A stretch of 64,000 nt of DNA from Hominenteromicrobium sp900549945 (GTDB taxonomy: Bacteria > Bacillota > Clostridia > Oscillospirales > Acutalibacteraceae): positions 1-64,000 of the forward strand of contig CABRNK010000012.1 in NCBI GenBank assembly GCA_902472305.1, read 5' to 3'. Below the pieces are notes generated by a model. That model made no database searches and was not told the origin of the DNA. It saw only the letters and a list, made by a program, of their open reading frames with translations. The position numbers were made by a program, and so were the translations under genes. Positions 1-5,965 of this stretch are shown here, one piece after another; position 1 is the first letter of the stretch; each line of letters starts with the position of its first letter.

Positions 1-1
1 T

Positions 2-55
2 GAGCTGTTAAGAAAATATCTGGAGGAAAATGCTGATGAATGGGACGAATGGTAA
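2..55 (+). CDS. C-terminal end of an upstream element gene (partial)
   Basis: An open frame entering the window ends with the residues ELLRKYLEENADEWDEW and a TAA at 53-55. It overlaps the start of the next gene, as expected for tightly packed transposon genes. In related elements the gene before the HTH protein is often a small sigma-70-like factor, but the visible 17 residues do not prove this. Confidence 0.35.
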   Translation, partial: ELLRKYLEENADEWDEW

Positions 56-293
56 TCAGTCCGGTTTTACGGATAAAGCCCTTGTACCCTATCCTGTCAT
101 TCTGGCAGCGACGAAGGGCGACCCGGACGCTATGAAAATGGTCTTGCAGCATTTCAGCGGCTACATAGCCCGCCTTTCCATGCGGAAGCTGTACGACGAG
201 CGCGGAAACGTCTATTTTGGCGTGGACGAGGATATTCGCGAACGGCTGCAAGCAAAACTGATGTTGGCTGTTCTGGCTTTTAAAGCCGAATAA
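36..293 (+). CDS. Conjugative-element helix-turn-helix protein
   Basis: This 85-residue protein has the pattern of the small HTH proteins (HTH_16 type) found beside the sigma-like factor and recombinase in Tn916/CTn-type elements. It has a P-Y-P-V-I-L-A-A-T-K-G-D-P-D-A-M core with the predicted helix-turn-helix, then R-L-S-M-R-K-L-Y-D-E and V-D-E-D-I-R-E-R-L-Q-A-K-L near the C-terminus. The start at 36 is preferred over an ATG at 30 because GGAGG at 22-26 is then about 9 bases away. It overlaps the end of the preceding frame. Its role is probably regulation of element transfer or excision, inferred from context only. Confidence 0.75.
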   Translation: MNGTNGNQSGFTDKALVPYPVILAATKGDPDAMKMVLQHFSGYIARLSMRKLYDERGNVYFGVDEDIRERLQAKLMLAVLAFKAE

Positions 294-295
294 CT

Positions 296-669
296 GCAAA
301 TCAGCAGCGGAACGCTTTACTCCCCCTTTTCCGTTCCATAGCTGACGCAGCATAGCCACTTCCGGCACCTTGACAAAGAAAGCGGCGCAAGATAACGGCG
401 GCGCAGCATAGGGCAAATCGGATACATTCGATATATGGGGAGCCGTTGGGCTGATACGCGACGACGAAAGGAGGGACAAACCGAGCGGGAAATATCAGCG
501 TTCCAAAGCAGACGTAGCAACTCTGCCGCCATAATCCATATATCGGTACAATGATACTCCTTTACCGCCGTAGTCCGAGCGTTCAAAGCGTCGCAGGCAA
601 CGGGTAGAGCTTCGGCAGACCGCCGGAGGGGTGAAAGTCCCGTGGAGCTATGCTAACAGCCGTCCGGTA
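296..669. other. Stretch of element DNA without a convincing gene
   Basis: No frame here has a good start, ribosome site and family resemblance. The second half contains short hairpins, for example CGGC-AGACC-GCCG near 613-625 and GGG-TGAAAG-T-CCC near 637-650. This suggests an untranslated RNA region continuing into the folded leader at 670-744. Confidence 0.4.
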
Positions 670-744
670 AGCCCCCTTTGTATGTTGTAATAGTGGACTT
701 GCCACTATTCATATAGTGTATTAGCCAGTCTTGGAAAGGGGGCT
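670..744 (+). promoter_or_regulatory. Folded leader that pairs with the ribosome-binding site of the 48-residue ORF
   Basis: AGCCCCCTTT at 670-679 is the exact complement of AAAGGGGGCT at 735-744, which contains the ribosome-binding site of the ORF starting at 749. Nested inside is a perfect hairpin, AATAGTGG (689-696) with CCACTATT (702-709). The RNA would close the ribosome site in a 10-bp stem, so translation of the small ORF may depend on unfolding. No known riboswitch is recognised. Confidence 0.55.
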
Positions 745-748
745 AATC

Positions 749-895
749 ATGGCAAATACGGATAAAAACCAGATACTTTGCAGGAGTGTTTTCAAAAGCG
801 GCGAAAGCACGACTTCAAAAGCTCAATTCACAAAAAAGTGGGTTGAAATGATAAATAGAATAGAAAAAAATAAGGCGGTTCGCCTTACGAAATAA
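749..895 (+). CDS. Small conserved-type element protein, 48 residues
   Basis: The frame runs from ATG 749 to TAA 893-895 and has an AAAGGGGG ribosome site 7 bases upstream. The product is basic and polar (M-A-N-T-D-K-N-Q at the N-terminus, K-K-W-V-E-M-I-N-R-I-E-K in the middle) with no membrane segment. It lies directly before the recombinase gene, where Tn4451-like elements carry small accessory ORFs. I cannot assign a function. Its hidden ribosome site suggests regulated expression. Confidence 0.55.
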   Translation: MANTDKNQILCRSVFKSGESTTSKAQFTKKWVEMINRIEKNKAVRLTK

Positions 896-897
896 CA

Positions 898-926
898 ATG
901 ACAAGCTGTTTTCTGCATGGTATAAT
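898..926 (+). promoter_or_regulatory. Promoter of the serine recombinase
   Basis: ATGACA (898-903) and a perfect TATAAT (921-926) are separated by 17 bases. The transcript would start about 35 bases before the recombinase start. The -10 box sits in the loop of a large inverted repeat at 901-946. Confidence 0.65.
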
Positions 927-946
927 TTATGTAGAAAGCAGCTTGT
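901..946. repeat. Inverted repeat around the recombinase promoter
   Basis: ACAAGCTGTTTTCT (901-914) and AGAAAGCAGCTTGT (933-946) are 14-base inverted arms with one mismatch. They bracket the -10 box. This is a candidate operator for a repressor or for the recombinase itself, or a leader hairpin in read-through RNA. Confidence 0.6.
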
Positions 947-970
947 TCCTATCTCTAAGGAGATATGAAT

Positions 971-2524
971 ATGAAAGTAGCTATCTATTGCCGCTTATCC
1001 GAAGAAGATAGAAACAAGCAGTTTGAAACTGACGACAGCAACAGCATTCAGAACCAAAAGGCCATGCTGCTGCAATATGCTATGGAACAGGGGTGGGAAC
1101 TTTACAACATTTACAGCGACGACGACTATACCGGCTCTGACAGACGGCGACCGGAATTTAACCGCCTGCTGAAAGACGCGGAGCAACACAGATTTGATAT
1201 TATCCTCTGTAAGACACAATCACGGTTTACCCGCGAACTTGAATTAGTGGAAAAGTACATTCACGGTTTATTCCCGATATGGGGTATTCGTTTTATCAGT
1301 ATTGTTGACAATGCAGATACCGCAAACAAGGGAAATAAAAAGTCCAGGCAGATTAACGGGCTTGTCAATGAATGGTACTTGGAGGATATGTCTGAAAATA
1401 TCCGCAGCGTCTTGACGAACAGACGGAAAAACGGTTTTCATATCGGTGCATTTGCCCTTTATGGGTATAAGAAAGACCCAGACCAGAAAGGGCATTTGAT
1501 AATCGACGAAGAAGCCGCAGCCGTTGTCCGTGAAGTTTTTACCTTATTTTCACAAGGTTACGGAAAAACTGCAATCGCCCGTATGCTCAATGACAGGGGC
1601 ATACCAAATCCAACAGAATATAAGCGTCTACACGGCTTGCGTTATCAACAGCCGAAAACGAAAAACAGTACCCTCTGGAAATACTTTGCTATTTCCGATA
1701 TGCTGATAAATGAAATCTATATCGGCAATATGGTACAGGGCAAGTATGGGAGCATTTCTTATAAGACAAAGCAGAACAAGCCCCGTCCAAAAAGTGAGTG
1801 GTATATCGTTGAGGGAACGCATGAGCCGATTATTGACCGGGAGCTATGGGATAAGGTGCAGGCGTTAATCGCACAGAGGGCAAAGCCCTTTGATGTGGGG
1901 ACAATCGGTTTATTCGCAAGAAAAGCCCGTTGTGCAAACTGCGGTTATACTATGCGTTCTTCTAAGAATCACAATAAGCACTATCTACAATGCTCTAACC
2001 GCCATGTGGCAAAGGACGCTTGTATCGGTTCCTTTATCTCTGTTGATAAACTGGAAAGAATGGTTATCGACGAGATTAACAAACTGGCAGCCGAGTATCT
2101 TGATAAGGACGAGTTAGAACAGAACATAGAATTTTGTGATAACTTGCAGGGACAGAAAAAACGTCTGCTCTCTGATATAGCCGTCTATGAGAAAAAGGTT
2201 GCAGAGTTTTCCAAAGGTATCCGGGAACTTTACATGGATAAGGTCAAGGGCTTAATATCTGAAAGCGATTATGTGGAAATGTCAAAGGACTTTACTACGG
2301 AGCGCGACCGACTGGAACGTGTAATTGCTGACGGAGAAAAGCAGTTAGCCGAAATCGAGGAAAAAATTGCGGTGGGCGATAACCGCCGTCAAATTATCGA
2401 ACAATATTCCAACCTGGAACACCTTACCCGCGAAATCGTGGAAATACTGATTGACTATATATCTGTCGGCAAGCGTATTCCGGGAACAAGGGACGTTCCG
2501 ATTGAAATTCACTGGAACTTTTAA
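971..2524 (+). CDS. Large serine recombinase (TnpX/TndX-like integrase-excisionase)
   Basis: This 517-residue protein has the layout of large serine recombinases. The N-terminal resolvase domain has Y-C-R-L-S-E-E-D with the likely nucleophile Ser10, then S-R-F-T-R motifs. The recombinase domain follows (about 165-290), then a zinc ribbon (C-A-N-C-G near 322, further Cys pairs to about 355), a coiled coil (about 375-475), and a short C-terminal tail. It should cut and rejoin attachment sites to integrate and excise the element. Start 971 is chosen over 965 because AAGGAG (957-962) is then 8 bases away. The gene ends about 30 bases from the inferred element boundary, the usual place for this family. 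Confidence 0.93.
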   Translation: MKVAIYCRLSEEDRNKQFETDDSNSIQNQKAMLLQYAMEQGWELYNIYSDDDYTGSDRRRPEFNRLLKDAEQHRFDIILCKTQSRFTRELELVEKYIHGLFPIWGIRFISIVDNADTANKGNKKSRQINGLVNEWYLEDMSENIRSVLTNRRKNGFHIGAFALYGYKKDPDQKGHLIIDEEAAAVVREVFTLFSQGYGKTAIARMLNDRGIPNPTEYKRLHGLRYQQPKTKNSTLWKYFAISDMLINEIYIGNMVQGKYGSISYKTKQNKPRPKSEWYIVEGTHEPIIDRELWDKVQALIAQRAKPFDVGTIGLFARKARCANCGYTMRSSKNHNKHYLQCSNRHVAKDACIGSFISVDKLERMVIDEINKLAAEYLDKDELEQNIEFCDNLQGQKKRLLSDIAVYEKKVAEFSKGIRELYMDKVKGLISESDYVEMSKDFTTERDRLERVIADGEKQLAEIEEKIAVGDNRRQIIEQYSNLEHLTREIVEILIDYISVGKRIPGTRDVPIEIHWNF

Positions 2525-2537
2525 TCAAAAGTTGTTC

Positions 2538-2960
2538 TTATATGATTGCACCATCGGCGGCGAGATCCTCGTTCAGGTCGGCGAGCGTGTCGCCGGTGAC
2601 GGAGAAGGTCGCCGCGCTGAACGGCGTGCCGGATGCCGCGACCGGATAAACGCCGGTCGTGTGATCGACGAAATACGTGTCGAAGCCCTGCGCCTTGATC
2701 TGCTCGGGCGTCAGGTTGCGCGTAAGCTGGTAGACGATCGTGCCGACCATTTCGAGGTGCGCGAGTTCTTCTGTGCCGACGTCTGTCAGAATCGCGCGCA
2801 GCTCGGGATACGGCATGGCGTAGCGCTGGCTCAAATAACGCAGCGAAGCGCCGATTTCACCGTGCGGCCCGCCATACTGGCTGATGATCAGTTTGGCGAG
2901 AGCGGGGTTCGGGTTTTTGATCTTGACCGGGTATTGCAGCTTTTTCTCGTAAATCCACAT
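2538..2960 (-). pseudogene. cotJC: cotJC 5' part, interrupted by the mobile element
   Basis: This is a manganese catalase-family spore coat protein. The first ~135 residues match CotJC (M-W-I-Y-E-K-K-L-Q-Y-P-V at the start, S-L-R-Y-L-S-Q-R-Y, and the metal-binding E-E-L-A-H-L-E). The frame then enters element DNA, adds G-A-I-I and stops at 140 residues, where family members have about 190. The missing C-terminal half carries the second Glu/His ligand pair of the dimanganese site, so the product as written should be inactive. The ATG overlaps the last base of cotJB's stop codon. Excision of the element would restore the full gene if the other half lies beyond the left edge. Confidence 0.9.
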
Positions 2961-3214
2961 TATTCATTCGCCTCCGCTTCCCAGGGCCACGGGTCGCTGA
3001 TCCACGCCCAGCGGCTTGTATCGCGGGAGGTTTCATTCAGCGGGCCGTATTTATCCTCGTATTCACTTGTCAGCTTTTTGTACTGCTCGCGGTACTCCTT
3101 GAGCTTCTTGGACGCTTCCGTGCAGTTCGGATGCGAATCGAGATAGAGGTGCAGCTCCCATGCGGCGAACTGGACCGCGGAGATGCGCCGGCGCAGCTTT
3201 GCCTGTTCGCTCAT
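2960..3214 (-). CDS. cotJB: Spore coat protein CotJB
   Basis: This 84-residue protein matches CotJB: an N-terminal helix with R-R-R-I-S-A-V-Q-F-A-A-W-E-L-H-L-Y-L-D-S-H-P, a central lysine-rich helix, and a Trp-rich end (R-W-A-W-I-S-D-P-W-P-W). It is the middle gene of cotJABC and overlaps cotJA by four bases and cotJC by one. In Bacillus the operon is made in the mother cell and the proteins join the inner coat layers. Confidence 0.9.
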   Translation of the reverse strand: MSEQAKLRRRISAVQFAAWELHLYLDSHPNCTEASKKLKEYREQYKKLTSEYEDKYGPLNETSRDTSRWAWISDPWPWEAEANE

Positions 3215-3411
3215 CGCGGCTCACCCCGCCTTCCGTAAAACGGCTTGTCCAGCACAGGGAAAAGCGTGCCGGCATCGAGCGCGCGCTCCGGCTCGAAGGT
3301 TTGGCCCCACTGCTGGCAGGGCACGTAGGCCATAGCGGGCACCGGGTTTTCCGGCAGCGGCGTGCAGCTGCTGCGGATCGGGCAGGACTGCCCGATAAGG
3401 ATTTCAGCCAT
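3211..3411 (-). CDS. cotJA: Spore coat-associated protein CotJA
   Basis: This 66-residue, proline- and cysteine-containing protein has the CotJA pattern A-M-A-Y-V-P-C-Q-Q-W followed by A-L-D-A-G-T-L-F-P-V-L-D-K-P-F. It is first in the coat operon, with AAAGGAGA as ribosome site. A sporulation-type promoter lies about 60 bases upstream. It is intact and so is cotJB; only the last gene of the operon is cut by the element. Confidence 0.9.
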   Translation of the reverse strand: MAEILIGQSCPIRSSCTPLPENPVPAMAYVPCQQWGQTFEPERALDAGTLFPVLDKPFYGRRGEPR

Positions 3412-3472
3412 GCGTTCCGTCTCCTTTCTATAGTTGCGCCGCCGAAACGGCGCCGGGCTGCTTGCCCAAACC

Positions 3473-3500
3473 TATAGTATGCACGGGCTGTCCGCTGTGT
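3473..3500 (-). promoter_or_regulatory. Candidate mother-cell (sigma-K/sigma-E-type) promoter of cotJ
   Basis: On the minus strand AC (3500-3499), a 17-base spacer and CATACTATA (3481-3473) fit the published sigma-K consensus AC-N16/17-CATANNNTA. The -10 also fits sigma-E (CATACANT) at 7 of 8 positions. No sigma-A promoter is seen between cotJA and the next gene. This supports expression of the operon during sporulation. Confidence 0.55.
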
Positions 3501-3502
3501 GC

Positions 3503-5218
3503 CTAGCTTTCCGGCCTGTTTTCGTCCGTATCCCCGGCGCGGCTGACTCTTTTTCGGTCTTTTGCGGCGGGCAAAAAGCGCAGGAGCAGGAATGCCAGCG
3601 CCGCGCCGAAGCCGACGCTGAACAGCGTCAGCCCGACCGTCAGCAGCCGGTCATACACGGCGCTCTGGGCCGGCGCCGTGCCGGCTGTGCCGTCTGCCGG
3701 CATGCCGCTCGCAGCCGAGGCGGCGGAGGCTGTGCCCGGCTCCGCTTTAGAGACGGCGGCGTCCGGGGCGGCGGAGGGCTCGGAAGTATCCGCTGCGCCG
3801 CTGTTTTCGGCATTTTTGCCGGTGGGCCCGCGCCCGCCGCCGGTGCTTCCCGTACCTCCGGCGCTTCCCGCGGCGTCCTTTTTGAGGCGCGTCACGGCAA
3901 CGGTGTACGTGGTTTTCGTCTCGCCGTCGGCCGCGGTGACGGTAAACTCAAAATCGACGGTGCTGCCGCCTGCGCCGAGATTTTTGCGGTTGACGCGCAC
4001 GCTTGCGCCGTCGGCTGGCACAGCGTCAAAGGTGAGGGAGACGCTGGAAAACGGCACGTCCAGCGTATAATCCAGAATTTCGGGGTCGAAATCCGGCACG
4101 AGCTGCCCGGCGGGCGGCGTCAGGGAGACGAGCCGGCTGTCCGTGCTTTCCGCAGGGGCGCCGGTTTCGTCCTTTTTCAGGCGCGTGACGGCGACCGTGT
4201 ACGTGGATTTCGTCTTGCCGTCCGCCGCGGTGACGGTGAATTCAAAATCGACGGTGCTGCCGGGCGCGCCGAGGTTTTTGCGGTTGACGCGCACGCTTGC
4301 GCCGTCGGCTGGCACCGCGTCAAAGACGAGCGACGCGCAGGCGTGGGGCACCTCGAGCGTGTAGTCGAAAATATCCGGGTCAAAGGCCGGGGAGAGCGCG
4401 CCCTCGGGCGGCGTCAGGGAGACGAGCCGGCTGTCCGTGCTTTCCCCAGGGGCGCCGGTTTCGTCCTTTTTCAGGCGCGTGACGGCGACCGTGTACGTGG
4501 ACTTTGTCTTGCCGTCGGCCGCGGTGACCGTGAATTCAAAGACAGTGGTGCTGCCGGGCGCGCCGAGGTTTTTGCGGTTGACGCGCACGCCCGCGCCGTC
4601 GGCTGGCACCGCGTCAAAGACGAGCGACGCGCAGGTGTGGGGCACCTCGAGCGTGTAGTCGAAAATATCCGGGTCAAAGGCTGGGGAGAGCGCGCCCTCG
4701 GGCGGCAGCAGGGAAAGTAGGGCGCTGTTTGAGGACGGCGCCGGCAGAAAGGCCGGGGCGGCTTCGAGCGTCTGTGGTGCGCCGAGCAGCGGCTGCGCGT
4801 CGGCGGAGGCCGCGTCCGCCACGGTGAAGCGCACGGGCAGCGTGTCCGAAAGCGCGCCGCTGTGTGTTTTAAAGGTGAAGGTAATCCGCGCGCCGGCGGG
4901 CATAGCGCGCCCGTCCTCGGCGGTATAGACCACGGCGACCCGGCCCTCCTGCGCGGAAACATAGGTGTAGTCCCCGTCCCAGCCGCCGGAGACGGCGGCT
5001 TCCGCGCGCTCGATATCCGCGGCGTCGTATTCGGCGAAGAGGACGAAGGCCGCGGCCTGCCGCACCGGCGCGAGCGTGATGCGGAAGGCGCTGCCGCGGC
5101 GCACGGTTTCCGGCGCCTGCTCGATGCGCAGGACGCCGTTCTCCTGTGCGGCCGCGGTGCAGGAGAGCGCGGCGAGCAGCAGGAGCAGAAAAACGACGGG
5201 GCGGGCGAGCCGCTTCAT
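3503..5218 (-). CDS. Secreted, membrane-anchored cohesin/cadherin-like repeat protein
   Basis: This 571-residue protein has a signal peptide (about 1-24), then a cohesin-like beta domain (about 28-150, with A-E-Y-D and V-V-Y-T-A-E-D-G). Three cadherin-like beta-sandwich repeats of 98 residues follow, each with F-D-Y-T-L-E-V-P, V-R-V-N-R-K-N-L-G and T-Y-T-V-A-V-T-R-L-K-K-D. After a Gly/Ser/Ala-rich linker come a C-terminal membrane helix (about 520-546) and a basic tail. It is probably a cell-surface protein in carbohydrate binding or envelope structure; the ligand is unknown. The start at 5218 is chosen because the signal peptide begins there and its ATG overlaps the stop codon of the XRE gene (ATGA). 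Confidence 0.75.
   Translation of the reverse strand: MKRLARPVVFLLLLLAALSCTAAAQENGVLRIEQAPETVRRGSAFRITLAPVRQAAAFVLFAEYDAADIERAEAAVSGGWDGDYTYVSAQEGRVAVVYTAEDGRAMPAGARITFTFKTHSGALSDTLPVRFTVADAASADAQPLLGAPQTLEAAPAFLPAPSSNSALLSLLPPEGALSPAFDPDIFDYTLEVPHTCASLVFDAVPADGAGVRVNRKNLGAPGSTTVFEFTVTAADGKTKSTYTVAVTRLKKDETGAPGESTDSRLVSLTPPEGALSPAFDPDIFDYTLEVPHACASLVFDAVPADGASVRVNRKNLGAPGSTVDFEFTVTAADGKTKSTYTVAVTRLKKDETGAPAESTDSRLVSLTPPAGQLVPDFDPEILDYTLDVPFSSVSLTFDAVPADGASVRVNRKNLGAGGSTVDFEFTVTAADGETKTTYTVAVTRLKKDAAGSAGGTGSTGGGRGPTGKNAENSGAADTSEPSAAPDAAVSKAEPGTASAASAASGMPADGTAGTAPAQSAVYDRLLTVGLTLFSVGFGAALAFLLLRFLPAAKDRKRVSRAGDTDENRPES
3860..4750. repeat. Three tandem 294-bp repeats in the surface-protein gene
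   Basis: Matching landmarks recur exactly 294 bases apart (for example near 3876, 4170 and 4464). The two repeats furthest from the gene's 3' end are nearly identical in DNA. They encode the 98-residue cadherin-like domains. High DNA identity between neighbours points to recent duplication or gene conversion and makes repeat-number variation likely. Confidence 0.85.
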
Positions 5219-5487
5219 GGCCGGCCGCCCCGCCGGTATACGGCGGGGGTGCTGAGCAGGCTCGCATAGCGCACGCCGAAGACCTGCGCAAGGGCGCGCA
5301 GCTCGATGTCCGTGACGCGCCGCTTGTTCGTCTCGATCCGCGCGATCGTGCTCTTGTCCATCTTTACGCCGAGCCTCCACAGGCGGCGGGCGAGGGCGCG
5401 CTGCGAAAGCCTGTTTTTAAGGCGCAGCTCGACCAGCCGCTCGGCAATCAGATTGCGCCGTCCGTCAGCCATACGGGATTTTACCAT
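5215..5487 (-). CDS. XRE-family transcriptional regulator
   Basis: This 90-residue protein is almost entirely one helix-turn-helix domain of the Cro/C1 type (L-S-Q-R-A-L-A-R-R-L-W and D-K-S-T-I-A-R-I-E-T-N-K-R-R-V-T-D-I-E-L-R-A-L-A-Q-V-F-G). It has no sensor domain. It overlaps the surface-protein gene by four bases, so the two are co-transcribed and the regulator probably controls its own operon. A later start at 5472 is possible. Two Spo0A-type boxes lie about 115 bases upstream. Confidence 0.85.
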   Translation of the reverse strand: MVKSRMADGRRNLIAERLVELRLKNRLSQRALARRLWRLGVKMDKSTIARIETNKRRVTDIELRALAQVFGVRYASLLSTPAVYRRGGRP

Positions 5488-5601
5488 GCTTTCAGATCCC
5501 TTCCGTGCGGTGCTTTGTCTCTGTTTTTAAACCGCTTTCGCTTGATTCTAGCAGAGCCTCTATAGCCGCCGGTTGCAAAATCGAGGCGAAATGACGAATT
5601 T

Positions 5602-5618
5602 TGTCGAAAAATGTCGAA
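5602..5618 (+). promoter_or_regulatory. Two tandem 0A boxes (Spo0A-type sites)
   Basis: TGTCGAA occurs at 5602-5608 and again at 5612-5618, 10 bases apart, so both lie on the same DNA face. This is the published core of the Spo0A binding site. They sit between the divergent xre/surface-protein operon and the teichoic-type polymer operon and could act on either. Confidence 0.5.
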
Positions 5619-5832
5619 CACAGCAGCGTGCGAAAGCGCGCGGGCAAAAGCGGGGGAAAGGCTGCGGCTTTGAGGGGCGTTTGGCGCTGCGGGCGGAGGC
5701 GGCCCGGCGGGATTTCTTTTGCGAATCCACCAAATTACGGTTTTTTATGGCCGTGTTTTTTTCTAAACTATTACAAATATTTTACGTTTTTGGGAACTTT
5801 GCGCGAAATCTATGGAGATTTTCAAAACATTG

Positions 5833-5841
5833 TGCTATAAT
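5833..5841 (+). promoter_or_regulatory. Extended -10 promoter of the CDP-glycerol polymer operon
   Basis: TGCTATAAT at 5833-5841 is a perfect extended -10. The matching -35 position (5813-5818, TGGAGA) is weak, which extended -10 promoters tolerate. It lies about 125 bases before the first gene. Confidence 0.5.
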
Positions 5842-5965
5842 AATTCAGAATTTATACAGTCGGCTGCCGTATAAAGGGCGTGCGGCCGGCGCGGGCGGTA
5901 TAGCGAGGCGGCGCGGCACTCTGCTGCGGCGCGGCTTATCCGCAAGGAAAGGTCAGAAGCTGCCT

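Larger units (their letters stand above)
1..2555. mobile_element. Right end of an integrative (conjugative) element inserted in cotJC
   Basis: The DNA up to about 2555 is clearly more A+T-rich than what follows and carries typical integrative-element genes: an Orf-type HTH protein, a small ORF and a large serine recombinase placed next to the element end. The right boundary is placed where the minus-strand cotJC reading frame stops matching its family: codons for E-D-L-A-A-D are followed by G-A-I-I and a stop. Family members continue E-D-L-A-A-E-Q-K. The shared GA of the Asp/Glu codon (2554-2555, minus strand) is the likely crossover dinucleotide. The left end and most of the element lie outside the window, so its size and conjugation genes are unknown. 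Confidence 0.85.
5488..5965. other. Divergent intergenic region between xre and the CDP-glycerol locus
   Basis: No protein-coding frame is convincing. The region is A+T-rich around 5740-5860 and contains two 0A boxes (5602-5618), an extended -10 promoter reading right (5833-5841), and a roughly 120-base untranslated leader ahead of the first CDP-glycerol gene. Confidence 0.6.

Noticed and set aside
317..586. Minus-strand 89-codon frame in the mobile element
   Set aside because: Cys/Arg-rich composition, no good ribosome site and no recognisable family; more likely non-coding element DNA.
3860..4750. Regular repeats considered as a CRISPR array
   Set aside because: Units are 294 bases, adjacent without unique spacers, and encode protein domains in frame; no cas genes are present.
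5601..5840. Plus-strand frame in the xre/CDP-glycerol gap
   Set aside because: Starts within the 0A box region, has no ribosome site and no family likeness, and would end at the -10 box of the polymer operon.
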